In this document: positions 54,259 through 63,584 of the stretch, one piece after another
How positions within the stretch are numbered: position 1 is the stretch's first letter
Layout: every line of letters starts with the position of its first letter
Assembly: GCA_963818445.1 (NCBI GenBank)
Contig: CAWFSG010000012.1
Span: 163,874 to 227,873, forward strand
Reading direction: 5' to 3'
Source: Prado023 sp963818445
GTDB taxonomy: Bacteria; Actinomycetota; Actinomycetes; S36-B12; CAIYMF01
Length of the DNA stretch: 64,000 nt
Translations under genes and position numbers: made by a program
Notes under the pieces: generated by a model
What the model was told of the DNA's origin: nothing
Seen by the model: the letters and a program-made list of their open reading frames with translations, nothing else
The model's database searches: none

Positions 54259-56180
54259 GCGCGCATGTCGACCATGCGGTCCGGTTCGTCGACGGCGTCC
54301 AGGATCAGGGGCACGCTGATCACGATAACGCCCGGGAGGAACAGCAGGCGGCTCTTGAGCCGCAGTGCGGACTGGTTGTGCAGCACGTGCTCCCACCAGT
54401 GGCGCACCACGTACTCCGGGACGAAGACCGCAACGATGTCGCGCTGGCTCTCCCGCCGGACGTTGCGCACGTAGTCCAGGACGGGGCCGGTCACGTCACG
54501 GTAGGGGGAGGCCACAACAGTCAGCGGGACCGGGATCTGCCGGACCAACCACTCCTTCTCCAGCCGCACGGTGAGATCCGGATCGAGCTCGACGTGCAGG
54601 CCGACGACCGTGCTGGGGCGGGTGGCCCGCGCGTAGGCCAGGGCTTGCAGGGCCGGTGCGTTCAGCCGGCTGACCAGCACGACGGCGTGCACCCGGCTGG
54701 GCAGCCGCACTCCTCCCTCGGGCGGGGACAGCCGCAGGTCGGCCATCTCGTAGTGGCGCCGGATGCCGATCATCATGGCCACGAAGGCCGGGATCGCCAC
54801 CATCACGATCCACGCGCCGTGGCTGAACTTGGTGACGATGACGATCACCAGGACCAACGAGGTGACCGACGCCCCGACGAGGTTGACGACCCGAGACGCG
54901 TGCAGGCCGCGCCGACCGGTCGTGGCCGTGCGCAGCTCACCGGTCCAGTGCCGGACCATGCCGAACTGGGACAGGCTGAACGACAGGAACACACCGAGGA
55001 TGTAGAGCTGCACCAGCCGGGTCACCGACGCGTCGAACGCCACGATCAGCAGTGCGGCGAAGGTCGCCAGCAGGACGATCCCGTTGCTGAACACCAGCCG
55101 GTCCCCACGCCGGCCGAGCTGGCGGGGCAGGAAGCCGTCGCGGCCCAGGACCGAGGCCATCTGCGGGAACGCGTTGTAGGCGGTGTTGGCTGCCAGCACC
55201 AGCACGAGCATGGTCGCGATCTGCAGGAAGTAGAACCCGAAGGATCCGGCGCCGAACACCGCCGTCCCCAACTGGGCGATGACCGTCTGCTGCACGTAGT
55301 CCGCGGGCAACCCGAGCTCCGCGGGGTTCTCGGCGTACTTCACTCCCGCCGACGTGGCCAGCAGGGTCACGCCGTAGAACATCGTGATCGCCAGCCCGCC
55401 CATCACCACCAGGGTGATCGCAGCGTTGCGCGACCTCGGCTTGCGGAAGAACGGCACCCCATTGCTGATCGCCTCGACACCGGTCAGGGCCGTGCATCCC
55501 GAGGCGAAGGCGCGCAGCACCAGGTAGACCATCGCCGCACTGGTCAGGTCCACCCCATGCACGGTGTAGCCGGCGCTCTCGGCCGTCACCCCGTCACCGA
55601 ACAGGATCTTGTACAGGCCGAGCCCGAGCATCGTCAGCACCACCGCGATGAACGCGTAGGTGGGGGCGGCGAACGCCCGCCCGGACTCACGCAGCCCCCG
55701 CAGGTTCACCGCCGTCAACAACACGACGATCCCGACGCAGATCGTCAGGGTGTGCGGTGCGAGGTCCGGGAAGGCGGACACAAGGTTCGAGACCCCCGAG
55801 GTCACCGACACCGACACGGTCAGGATGTAGTCCACGATCAGGGCCGAGGCCGCGACCAGGGCCGGGGTCTGGCCCAGGTTCTCCTTGCTCACCGCGTACG
55901 CCCCACCCCCGCCCGGGTACGCGTGGACCGTCTTGGAGTACGAGGCCACGACCACCACGAGCAGGAACACGACCGCCAACCCCACCCAGGGGGTGAGGGT
56001 CAGCGCCGCGGCCCCGCCGATGGCCAGGACCAGGAGGATCTCCTGGGTCGCATAGGCCACCGAGGACAGGGGGTCCGAGCAGAAGATCGGGAGTGCGAGC
56101 CGCTTGGGCAGGGTGGCGTGCCCGGCTGCCTCGGAATCCAACGGACGACCGACGACGACGCGCTTCGCTGTGGTGAGCAT
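54255..56180 (-). CDS. APC-family KimA-like potassium transporter
   Basis: This 641-residue protein has ~12 membrane helices and a C-terminal cytoplasmic domain (~440-640). It begins LPKRLALPIFCSDPLSSVAYATQEIL and carries the SYSKTVHAYPGGGGAYAVSKENLG helix break, both hallmarks of the KimA/YdaO K+:H+ symporter group. The cytoplasmic domain has a universal-stress-like fold (VVLVSRLNAPALQALAYARATRP) that in KimA binds c-di-AMP. No c-di-AMP riboswitch is visible upstream. Position at the head of a KdpDE-like operon supports K+ uptake. The 5' region contains an 11-bp-spaced direct repeat. Confidence 0.85.
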   Translation of the reverse strand: MLTTAKRVVVGRPLDSEAAGHATLPKRLALPIFCSDPLSSVAYATQEILLVLAIGGAAALTLTPWVGLAVVFLLVVVVASYSKTVHAYPGGGGAYAVSKENLGQTPALVAASALIVDYILTVSVSVTSGVSNLVSAFPDLAPHTLTICVGIVVLLTAVNLRGLRESGRAFAAPTYAFIAVVLTMLGLGLYKILFGDGVTAESAGYTVHGVDLTSAAMVYLVLRAFASGCTALTGVEAISNGVPFFRKPRSRNAAITLVVMGGLAITMFYGVTLLATSAGVKYAENPAELGLPADYVQQTVIAQLGTAVFGAGSFGFYFLQIATMLVLVLAANTAYNAFPQMASVLGRDGFLPRQLGRRGDRLVFSNGIVLLATFAALLIVAFDASVTRLVQLYILGVFLSFSLSQFGMVRHWTGELRTATTGRRGLHASRVVNLVGASVTSLVLVIVIVTKFSHGAWIVMVAIPAFVAMMIGIRRHYEMADLRLSPPEGGVRLPSRVHAVVLVSRLNAPALQALAYARATRPSTVVGLHVELDPDLTVRLEKEWLVRQIPVPLTVVASPYRDVTGPVLDYVRNVRRESQRDIVAVFVPEYVVRHWWEHVLHNQSALRLKSRLLFLPGVIVISVPLILDAVDEPDRMVDMRA

Positions 56181-56222
56181 GCTTCAACGGTGGCGCCTGG
56201 CGCGGGGCCGGCGCTGAAACCA

Positions 56223-56239
56223 TTGATGCGGCCTTGATG
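56223..56239 (-). promoter_or_regulatory. TTGATG direct repeats upstream of the KimA-like gene
   Basis: TTGATG occurs at 56223-56228 and 56234-56239 (CATCAA on the gene's strand), 11 bp apart, about 43 bp upstream of the ATG at 56180. OmpR/KdpE-type dimers bind such helically phased repeats. The divergent gene at 56317 could also be affected. Confidence 0.45.
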
Positions 56240-56316
56240 GCCCAGGCGGGGGTCGCGCGCGGTTGCGCAGTGCCGCAGAAGCGGGAGGATGTGGCAGGAC
56301 CAGTAAGGGAGTCGGC

Positions 56317-57225
56317 GTGTTCATCCCCACCTTGGACACCGCGATCGGCCTCGACCTCGACGTGCCCGTGCGGGAGGTCACTCAGGGATCGACGCTGTCC
56401 GGCACTGTGCAGGCCGAGGCGGGCAGCGACCTGGCCGTCAGGGGCTGCGAGGTGGCCCTGATCAGGACCACCAGCTACCTCTACCGGCAGGGAAGCCTGT
56501 ACGGCGGAGCCGCCAGCGTGCCCACCCGCGCCACCGAGGTCGTCGTCGCTCGGGGACTGCCCTGCGCCGGGCCGCTGCAGGCCGGCGGCCGACTGGCACT
56601 TCCGTTCACGCTCGCCGTGCCCACCGACGGCCCGGGGAGCGTCGCGGCCTCCATGATCCAGATCCAGTGGGCGGTGCGCGTCCGCCTGCAGGCCAACGGA
56701 TCGCCGCCGAAGGAGTTCACCTGCCCGATCGTCGTCCTGTCGCGCGCACCCGACCGGGACGGGGTCGCCGAAGCGCCCCCCGAGGCCGCGGATCGAGGAC
56801 TCGTGGCATTGAGCTTCACGTCGCTGTCATCGCGGCGCCTCGTACCCGGCGCCAGGATCACGGGCATGCTCGCACTGGACCCGCGACGGCCTGGCGCGGC
56901 ACGGGGACTGCGCGTCGACCTCCTCCTGCGCGAGCGAGTCCACCGCGGGCCCTGGGTCGGCGCCGACCCCACCCGCAACCCTGCCGACCAGGCCAGGGAG
57001 GCCAACACCGTCGTTGCACGGCAGGTGGTCGCCCACCGCATCGAGATCGATCCCAGCGCCCCGGTCTCGCTGCCCTTCCAGCTGCAGGTCCCGACACGAC
57101 TGCCCTGCGCCTCCCTGTCGAACGAGCAGTTCAGCGTGTCCTGGATCCTGCGGGGCGTGGCGGATCGGGCCCTGCGCCCCGACCCCTACGTGGAGATCGA
57201 GCTGCACGGCGCCACAACGCACTGA
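56317..57225 (+). CDS. Arrestin-like fold protein
   Basis: This 302-residue protein starts at GTG 56317, with AAGGGA upstream. Two beta-sandwich halves resemble the arrestin/Spo0M fold: FIPTLDTAIGLDLDVPVREVTQGSTLSGTVQ (cited in parts) opens the first, and FTSLSSRRLVPGARITGMLALD the second. A VTSL-like SVSWILRGVAD ends it. Such proteins bind membrane or cytoskeletal partners; nothing more can be said. It is divergent from the KimA-like operon and ends in a hairpin shared with the convergent gene. Confidence 0.6.
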   Translation: MFIPTLDTAIGLDLDVPVREVTQGSTLSGTVQAEAGSDLAVRGCEVALIRTTSYLYRQGSLYGGAASVPTRATEVVVARGLPCAGPLQAGGRLALPFTLAVPTDGPGSVAASMIQIQWAVRVRLQANGSPPKEFTCPIVVLSRAPDRDGVAEAPPEAADRGLVALSFTSLSSRRLVPGARITGMLALDPRRPGAARGLRVDLLLRERVHRGPWVGADPTRNPADQAREANTVVARQVVAHRIEIDPSAPVSLPFQLQVPTRLPCASLSNEQFSVSWILRGVADRALRPDPYVEIELHGATTH

Positions 57226-57257
57226 CGACGCGGGCGCCTGGGCACCCACGTCGTCAG
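57222..57257. terminator. Hairpin overlapping the arrestin-like stop codon
   Basis: CTGACGACG (57222-57230, containing the TGA stop) pairs perfectly with CGTCGTCAG (57249-57257), with an 18-nt loop holding GGG/CCC. It is a probable shared terminator with the convergent gene at 57280. Confidence 0.6.
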
Positions 57258-57279
57258 GAACGCGACTGGCTCGACCGGC

Positions 57280-57855
57280 TCAGGCGGCGATCCCGAAGCC
57301 GCCCGCCCACGAGACCTTCTCGGCGACCGCGAGGGTGATCTGCATGAACCCCATCGCCTCGAGCTCACGCGCCCGACGCAGGGAGCCCGCGTCGATGGCG
57401 CGCAGGCCACCGGCGGTGACGACCTCAGCCAGCAGCCCCTTGGCATCGGCGTCGTCGCCGGCGATCAGGACGGTTGTGGTCTCGGATCCGACGGCACCCG
57501 ATGCGATCGTCGCGGCGAAGGTGGTGTTGAACGCCTTGAGGACCCGGGAGTCCGGCAGGGCCGCGGCGATCTCGGCCGTGGCCGAGCCGTCAGCGGCGAC
57601 GGTCAGGGAGTCGAAGGTCTGGAAGTCCAGGGGGTTGGTGATGTCGACGACGACCTTCCCCGCGAGGCTGTCGCCGCGGGTGGCCAGCACCTCGGCCACG
57701 GCCGGGTAGGGAACGGCGAGGATGACGATGTCGCCGGTGACCGGCGTGGCCGCATCGGAGGCGCCGAGCAGCTGGACGGTGCTACCGCCGGCGGTGACGA
57801 CTCCGGCGATGGCCTGGCCCATGTTGCCGGTGCCGAGGATGGTGACGTGTGCCAT
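57280..57855 (-). CDS. NAD(P)-binding F420-dependent-reductase-like protein
   Basis: This 191-residue Rossmann protein starts at 57855 behind AGGAG. HVTILGTGNMGQAIAG is the dinucleotide-binding loop, followed by DIVILAVPYPAVAEVL and VVVDITNPLDF, the pattern of F420H2:NADP+ oxidoreductases and related reductases. It may use NADPH or F420; the substrate is unknown. It is divergent from a MarR gene and lies under two inverted-repeat operators, so it is very likely the target of that regulator. Confidence 0.85.
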   Translation of the reverse strand: MAHVTILGTGNMGQAIAGVVTAGGSTVQLLGASDAATPVTGDIVILAVPYPAVAEVLATRGDSLAGKVVVDITNPLDFQTFDSLTVAADGSATAEIAAALPDSRVLKAFNTTFAATIASGAVGSETTTVLIAGDDADAKGLLAEVVTAGGLRAIDAGSLRRARELEAMGFMQITLAVAEKVSWAGGFGIAA

Positions 57856-57877
57856 GAGAACTCCTTGGTTGGGGGAT

Positions 57878-57942
57878 TTAGTTGCAGGTACAACTAACAA
57901 CCTAGCCGACCTTTGGTTGTAGTGTCAAGTAATTGGTAGGAT
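57878..57942. promoter_or_regulatory. Divergent promoters with two matched MarR operators
   Basis: Operator 1 (57878-57897) is a perfect TTAGTTG-n6-CAACTAA. Operator 2 (57913-57932) is TTGGTTG-n6-CAAGTAA, the same 7-6-7 layout with two changes. A leftward promoter reads TTGACA (57928-57923), 18 bp, TAGGTT (57904-57899), overlapping operator 2 and followed by operator 1. The rightward -10 TAGGAT (57937-57942) ends 6 nt before the MarR ATG, with a weak TTGGTT -35. Binding would block both directions. Confidence 0.75.
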
Positions 57943-57948
57943 GTCCCC

Positions 57949-58431
57949 ATGAGCACCCGGTGGTTGGACGACGACGAGATGGCCGCGTGGGTCCGCCTGG
58001 CTGCGGTGCTCGAGCTGCTGCCCGGGGTCCTGGACTCGCAGTTGCGCCGCGACGCGGACCTCACCCACTTCGAGTACTTCGTGCTGGCGATGCTGTCCGA
58101 GGCCCCGGATCGCACCCTGCGGATGACCGCCCTGGCCGCCCGGACCAATGCGACCCTCCCCCGGCTGTCCCACGTGATCCGCCGCCTGGAGGAGCGCGGA
58201 CTCGTCGAGCGATTCCCCTGCCCGCAGGATGGGCGGGCCACGAACGCCCGCCTCACCGACACCGGGTGGGACAAGATCGTCGCGACGGCCCCGGGGCACG
58301 TGGAGAACGTGCGCGCCAACGTCATCGACACCCTCACCCGCGACCAGGTCCACCAGCTGTCGGCGATCGCCGGGGCGATCCTGGACCAGGTCGACCCGAA
58401 GGGTCTCTTCGCCTCACACCCACTCAGGTGA
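57949..58431 (+). CDS. MarR-family transcriptional regulator
   Basis: This 160-residue winged-helix regulator has helix-turn-helix RMTALAARTNATLPRLSHVIRRLEERGLVERFP and the wing CPQDGRATNARLTD, the standard MarR pattern. It probably represses itself and the divergent reductase through the two operators just upstream, and releases on a small ligand. It appears leaderless: TAGGAT lies 6 nt before the ATG. Its stop overlaps the GTG of the MFS gene (GTGA), so the transporter is co-regulated. Confidence 0.92.
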   Translation: MSTRWLDDDEMAAWVRLAAVLELLPGVLDSQLRRDADLTHFEYFVLAMLSEAPDRTLRMTALAARTNATLPRLSHVIRRLEERGLVERFPCPQDGRATNARLTDTGWDKIVATAPGHVENVRANVIDTLTRDQVHQLSAIAGAILDQVDPKGLFASHPLR

Positions 58432-59657
58432 GCGCCCCGGCCCCGACCCGGGCGGCGAGCTCGGCCTCGCTGGCCGTGTTCGGCGTGTTCGCCGTGGTCG
58501 GAGTCGTCTTCGCCTCCTGGATGAGTCGCCTGCCGGCGATCCGGGACGCCCTCGACGTGACTCCCGGACAGCTGGGCCTGGTCCTGCTCGTGGGCTCTGC
58601 CGGGTCGCTGCTGGCCCTGCCCCTCACCGGCTCCATCGTCCACCGGCTCGGCACCAGGCGCACCACACGAATCGCAGCCCTGCTGGCCACGGCCGGCCTG
58701 GTCACCGCGTCGCTCGCTGTGGGCGTGGGCAGTGCACCCCTCGTCGCCGGCTGCCTCTTCTTCGCGCTCATGGGCATCGGCGCCTGGGACGTCTCGATGA
58801 ACCTGCAGGGAACAGTCGTCGAGCACGACCTGGGTCGCGCGATCATGCCCCGGTTCCATGCGGGGTTCTCCCTGGGCGCCGTCGCCGGTGCGGCTCTCGG
58901 GGCCCTCGCGGCGGCTGCGGGGATCCCGGCCCCCTGGCACATCATCACCGCAGCCACGGTGGCACTGGCCGCTGCGCTCGCCCTCACCCGGTACTACCTG
59001 CCTGACGGCGAGTTGACCGCGACCGACGACCCCGGACCCGACGAGGGCGGCACCTCCCGCCGGGCCCTGGCCGCGTGGACCGAGCCCCGGACGCTGCTGA
59101 TCGGCCTGATGGTCCTGGCCGCCGCGTTGACCGAGGGCAGCGCGAACGACTGGCTGGCCCTGTCGGTGGTCGACGGCTTCTCGACCTCGGATGCCCTGGG
59201 CGCGGCCGCGTTCGGCCTCTTCGTCGCATCGATGACCGCCATGCGCTTCGCGGGCACCGGCCTCCTCGACCGCTTCGGCCGGGTTCCCGTGCTGCGGCTC
59301 TGCGCGGGCCTGGCCCTGGTGGGCCTCGTCGCGTTCGCCTTCGCCCCGTCCCTGCCCCTGGCCGTCCTGGCGATCATGCTGTGGGGCCTCGGCGCGGCCC
59401 TGGGCTTCCCGGTCGGGATGAGCGCGGCATCCGATGATCCGGCACGGTCGGCCGCCAGGGTCTCGGTCGTGTCGTCGATCGGGTACATCGCGTTCCTCGC
59501 CGGGCCACCCGTGCTGGGGATGCTGGCTGACCACGTCGGATACCGGATGGCGCTGCTGACGATCGCCGGGCCGCTGGTCCTCAGCCTGATCCTGAGCTCG
59601 GTGGCCGCCCCGCTGCCCGCCTCGGAGGGTGGCACGGCGCCGGGCCAGCGGGCCTGA
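58428..59657 (+). CDS. MFS transporter coupled to MarR
   Basis: This 409-residue MFS protein has ~12 helices and starts at GTG 58428, overlapping the MarR stop. It begins VFGVFAVVGVVFASWMSRLPAIRDALDV, a form seen in the YbjJ/NreB-like inner-membrane group. HRLGTRRTTRIAALLA is motif A and GIGAWDVSMNLQGTVVEHDLGR a second conserved loop. Substrates of this group are uncertain (sugars or drugs). Control with MarR points to an efflux role. Confidence 0.85.
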   Translation: MSAPAPTRAASSASLAVFGVFAVVGVVFASWMSRLPAIRDALDVTPGQLGLVLLVGSAGSLLALPLTGSIVHRLGTRRTTRIAALLATAGLVTASLAVGVGSAPLVAGCLFFALMGIGAWDVSMNLQGTVVEHDLGRAIMPRFHAGFSLGAVAGAALGALAAAAGIPAPWHIITAATVALAAALALTRYYLPDGELTATDDPGPDEGGTSRRALAAWTEPRTLLIGLMVLAAALTEGSANDWLALSVVDGFSTSDALGAAAFGLFVASMTAMRFAGTGLLDRFGRVPVLRLCAGLALVGLVAFAFAPSLPLAVLAIMLWGLGAALGFPVGMSAASDDPARSAARVSVVSSIGYIAFLAGPPVLGMLADHVGYRMALLTIAGPLVLSLILSSVAAPLPASEGGTAPGQRA

Positions 59658-59773
59658 CTCCCACCCCCGGACCGATCCCACCCACCCAGGCGACCCGCCG
59701 GCCGGGTCGGGGGCGCGGCATCTCACGGGACGCCGCGTGGACCCGGTCCGGTGCACCCGGGCAGGATGACGCC

Positions 59774-62218
59774 ATGACGACACCGCCGGCTGAGGTCCCT
59801 GCCCGCACCCTGCGCGAGCGGGCCGAGACGATCGTCGCCGGACTGCCGCTGGTGGATCGGATCCGGCTGCTGAGCGGGCGCGACTTCTGGAACACCGAGG
59901 CCGTCGAGGGACTCGTGGAGTCCATGATGCTCACCGACGGCCCCCACGGGCTGCGCAAGCAGGCGGGCGACGCCGACCACGTCGGGCTCAACGACTCCGT
60001 GCCGGCCACGTGCTTCCCGGTGGCCGTATCCCTGGCGTGCACCTGGGACCCCGCACTGCTCGAGGAGGTCGGCGCGGCGCTGGGTCGCGAGGCGCGCGCC
60101 GAGGACGTGGCCGTCCTGCTCGGACCGGGACTGAACATCAAGCGGCACCCGCGCTGCGGGCGCAACTTCGAGTACTTCTCCGAGGACCCGTACCTGTCCG
60201 GCATGCTGGCCGCAGCCCTCGTCCGCGGCATCCAGTCCGAGGGCGTGGCTGCCTGCCCCAAGCACTACGCGGCGAACAACCAGGAGACCGCGCGGATGGT
60301 GATCGACACGATCGTCGACGAGCGCACGCTGCGCGAGCTCTACCTGCGGGGCTTCGAGATCGTCGTCGAGACCTCGGACCCGGCCACGCTCATGACGGCC
60401 TACAACCAGGTGAACGGGCAGTTCGCCTCCGACAACGAGCACCTGCTGCGCGAGGTGCTGCGCGGCGAGTGGGGCTTCGACGGGCTCGTGATGTCCGACT
60501 GGGGCGGCACGAACGACCACGTCGCCGGGCTGCGGGTCGGGATGGACCTGGAGATGCCGGGCGGGTCCGGGGCGTTCGACGCCGACATCGCCGCCGCCGT
60601 CGCGGACGGGCGGTTGGCCGAGGCGGACGTGAACCGCGCTGCCGAGCGCGTGGTGGAGCTGGCCCTGCGCTGGCAGCAGGTGCGCGACGCCGACGACGAC
60701 GGTCCGGCGCTGGACTTCGAGGCCCACCACGCCCTGGCCCGGCGCACCGCCGCCGCGGGCACCGTCCTGCTGACCAACGACGGCCTGCTTCCGCTGCCGG
60801 CCGAGGGCACGATCGCCGTGATCGGGGCGTTCGCGGTGGACGCGCGCTTCCAGGGAGGGGGCAGCTCGAAGGTGAGCCCGACCCGCATCGACGGCCTGCT
60901 CGACTCGCTCACCGAGCAGGCGGCCGGGCGGGCCGAGATCCGCTATGCCGCCGGCTACGACCCGGCCACCGGTGACACCACCCCAGCCCTGATGGCCGAG
61001 GCAGCCGCGGTCGCCCGCTCCGCGGACCGGGTCGTGCTCGTGGTCGGGCTGCCGGCGCGCCTGGAGACCGAGGCGAAGGATCGCGCCGAGTGGGGCATGC
61101 CGGTCGGGATGGACCAGGTGGCCGAGGTGGTGCTGGACGCCAACCCGCGGACAGCGGTGGTCCTCGTCAACGGCGGCACGGTGGACGTCCCGTGGGCCGA
61201 CCGTCCCGCCGCACTCGTCGAGGCCTACCTCGCCGGGCAGGCCGGGGGCTCGGCGCTGGCCGATGTCCTGCTCGGGTCGGCCGAACCCGGTGGCCGGCTG
61301 GCCGAGAGCGTCCCCTTCGACATCACGCAGCTCCCCTCCGACCAGAACTTCCCGGGCCAGCCGCGCCAGGTGGAGTACCGCGAGACGTTCAACGTGGGCT
61401 ACCGGTTCCACGACACGCACGACGTTCCCGCACGCTTCCCCTTCGGCCACGGCCTGGCCTACACCACCTTCACCTACGGCGACCTGGAGGTCACCGGGCG
61501 CGGCACCGACCTCGTGGTGTCCGTCGACGTCACCAACACCGGCACCCGTGCGGGCAGTGAGGTCGTGCAGGTCTACGTGCACGATGTGCAGTCCACGCTG
61601 CCCCGCCCGGCCAAGGAGCTCGCGGGGTTCGTCAAGCTGCACCTGGAGCCCGGGCAGTCCGCCCGCGCCGAGGTCGCCCTCGGGCGGCGGTCCTTCACGG
61701 TGTGGGACGTGACCGCGAACGACTGGCTGCTCGAGGCCGGAGAGTTCGAGATCCTCGTCGGCGCCTCCTCGACCGACATCTGCGACACCGTGACCGTCCA
61801 CGTCGACTCCGATGACGTCCTCACCGCCGCGCCCGGCACCGCCGGCCCGGTGGCCACCGAGGAGGAGTTCGAGGCACTCCTGGGCAGGCCCATCCCGGTT
61901 CCCCGCGCGCAGCGCCCGTTCACCCGCCTCTCGACCGCGACCGACCTCGAGGCCAGCCGACTCGGTCGCAGGCTCGTCGCCGCCATGCGCTGGGGCATCC
62001 GGCGCACGTTCGCCGACAACGACACCGGCAGCATGGATGACATGCTCGAGGCGGTGCTGGACGGACTGCCCCTGCGGTCGTTCGTCTCGATGTCCCCCGC
62101 CCTGAACTTCACGGCAGTCGACCGGATCATCGCTGCCCTCAACGCCGATCCCCTCGGGGTCCTGCGCCCCGGGCGCTCCCATGCCGGGGCCACGTCGCCC
62201 ACCGACCGACGAGAATGA
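59774..62218 (+). CDS. GH3-family beta-glucosidase
   Basis: This 814-residue glycoside hydrolase family 3 enzyme has an N-terminal TIM barrel (~20-300) with LLGPGLNIKRHPRCGRNFEY, substrate loop CPKHYAANNQE and nucleophile Asp242 in GLVMSDWGG. The alpha/beta sandwich (~330-560) has GGGSSKVSPT, and a C-terminal fibronectin III-like domain (~600-690) follows. There is no signal peptide, so it acts inside the cell on imported oligosaccharides or glycosides. The last ~90 residues (QRPFTRLSTATDLEA...) are an extra domain seen in some actinobacterial relatives. CAGGAT ends 6 nt before the ATG (leaderless). No sugar transporter is adjacent. Confidence 0.92.
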   Translation: MTTPPAEVPARTLRERAETIVAGLPLVDRIRLLSGRDFWNTEAVEGLVESMMLTDGPHGLRKQAGDADHVGLNDSVPATCFPVAVSLACTWDPALLEEVGAALGREARAEDVAVLLGPGLNIKRHPRCGRNFEYFSEDPYLSGMLAAALVRGIQSEGVAACPKHYAANNQETARMVIDTIVDERTLRELYLRGFEIVVETSDPATLMTAYNQVNGQFASDNEHLLREVLRGEWGFDGLVMSDWGGTNDHVAGLRVGMDLEMPGGSGAFDADIAAAVADGRLAEADVNRAAERVVELALRWQQVRDADDDGPALDFEAHHALARRTAAAGTVLLTNDGLLPLPAEGTIAVIGAFAVDARFQGGGSSKVSPTRIDGLLDSLTEQAAGRAEIRYAAGYDPATGDTTPALMAEAAAVARSADRVVLVVGLPARLETEAKDRAEWGMPVGMDQVAEVVLDANPRTAVVLVNGGTVDVPWADRPAALVEAYLAGQAGGSALADVLLGSAEPGGRLAESVPFDITQLPSDQNFPGQPRQVEYRETFNVGYRFHDTHDVPARFPFGHGLAYTTFTYGDLEVTGRGTDLVVSVDVTNTGTRAGSEVVQVYVHDVQSTLPRPAKELAGFVKLHLEPGQSARAEVALGRRSFTVWDVTANDWLLEAGEFEILVGASSTDICDTVTVHVDSDDVLTAAPGTAGPVATEEEFEALLGRPIPVPRAQRPFTRLSTATDLEASRLGRRLVAAMRWGIRRTFADNDTGSMDDMLEAVLDGLPLRSFVSMSPALNFTAVDRIIAALNADPLGVLRPGRSHAGATSPTDRRE

Positions 62219-62222
62219 GCCC

Positions 62223-63584
62223 GTGACGATCACCGGCACCGAGGATCCGTTCTGGGGCGACGAGCGCCCGGCCGTCGACGGGGTGCTGCGCTGGGTGGCC
62301 GACCGGGTCACTCACGCCAGCGATCCGAAGGCCACGGCACGCCCCGCCTCCGAACTGGCAGCTGCGGCCGGTCGTGCCGTGACGCCGGAGGGGATCGGCT
62401 GGGAGTCGGCACTCACCATCTTCGACCGCGTGCTCGTCCCCGCGACCCGCGCCCAGGACGATCCCCTGAACCTGGCCTACATCCCCGCCGCGCCGACCCG
62501 CGCCGCCGTCGCCTTCGACCTGGCTACGAGTGCGGCGAACATCTTCGCGGGGATGTGGGAGGCCGGGGCGGGCGCGATCCATGCCGAGAACGAGGCCCTG
62601 GCCTGGCTCGTCGGACTCCTCGGATGGCCCGAGACCGCCGGGGGCACCTTCGTCTCCGGCGGCACGATGGGCAACCTCTCGGCCCTGGTGACGGCCCGCG
62701 AGACGATGCTGGCCCGCAGGGGCGGCCGCCCGGAGGCCGGCTGGGCGCTGGCATGCACGTCCGATGCGCACTCCTCGATCCGCGGGGCCGCCCGCGCCCT
62801 GGACGTGGCCGTGGTCGAGGTGCCGCAGACCGATGAGGGGCACATGTCCGGGGTCGCGCTGCGCGAGGTCCTGGCCGCGAACCCGAACGTCTTCGCCGTC
62901 GTGGCCTCCGCGGGCACCACGAACGCCGGGATCATCGACGACCTGGCCGATGTCGCCGACGCGTGCGACGAGTTCGACGTGTGGCTGCACGTGGACGGCG
63001 CGTACGGGGGCGCCGCCCTGGCCGCGCCCAGCGCCCGCCACCGCTTCGACGGCGTCGAGCGGGCGAACAGCTTCATCGTCGACCCGCACAAGTGGCTGTT
63101 CGCGCCCTACGACTGCTGCGCCCTGCTGTACCGCGAGCCGCAGACCGCGCGCGCCGCGCACTCGCAGAAGGCCAGCTACCTGGACCACATCGACCGCGAG
63201 GAGTGGAACCCCGCGGACCTGGCCACCCACCTGAGCCGCCGCGCCCGCGGGCTGCCGTTCTGGTTCTCCCTGGCGGTCCACGGCACCGCGCGCTACAGCC
63301 AGGCCATCGAGAGGACCCTGGCGATCGCCCGGGAGGTCGCCGAGGGCATCGAGGCCAGCGACCATCTCCGGCTCGTCCAGTCGCCGGAGCTGTCGGTCCT
63401 GCTGTTCCAGCGCCCGGGGTGGGACCCCGAGGACTACCAGGCCTGGTCACGGCGAGCCGCCCTGGAGGGGACGATCTTCTGCATGCCGACGACCTGGCGC
63501 GGCCAGACCGTGCTGCGCCTGGCGTTCGTGAACCCGGAGACCCGCCCTGACCGCGTGCTCGACGCCCTCGGGACCCTGCGGTGA
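62223..63584 (+). CDS. PLP-dependent group II decarboxylase
   Basis: This 453-residue enzyme starts at GTG 62223, 4 nt after the GH3 stop. It is an aromatic-amino-acid/glutamate decarboxylase-type fold: FVSGGTMGNLSAL (~143-155), ASAGTTNAGIIDD, HVDGAYGGAA with Asp258, and SFIVDPHKWLFAPYDC with Schiff-base Lys290. HKW is the canonical form of group II decarboxylases, in contrast to the HKY lyase-like enzyme at 12648. The substrate is not clear. Its stop overlaps the next GTG (GTGA). Confidence 0.88.
   Translation: MTITGTEDPFWGDERPAVDGVLRWVADRVTHASDPKATARPASELAAAAGRAVTPEGIGWESALTIFDRVLVPATRAQDDPLNLAYIPAAPTRAAVAFDLATSAANIFAGMWEAGAGAIHAENEALAWLVGLLGWPETAGGTFVSGGTMGNLSALVTARETMLARRGGRPEAGWALACTSDAHSSIRGAARALDVAVVEVPQTDEGHMSGVALREVLAANPNVFAVVASAGTTNAGIIDDLADVADACDEFDVWLHVDGAYGGAALAAPSARHRFDGVERANSFIVDPHKWLFAPYDCCALLYREPQTARAAHSQKASYLDHIDREEWNPADLATHLSRRARGLPFWFSLAVHGTARYSQAIERTLAIAREVAEGIEASDHLRLVQSPELSVLLFQRPGWDPEDYQAWSRRAALEGTIFCMPTTWRGQTVLRLAFVNPETRPDRVLDALGTLR

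Noticed and set aside
56181..56316. c-di-AMP riboswitch upstream of the KimA-like gene
   Set aside because: The gap is only 136 bp and divergent, with no GGGUGAAUCC or GGUAGGG-like conserved segments.
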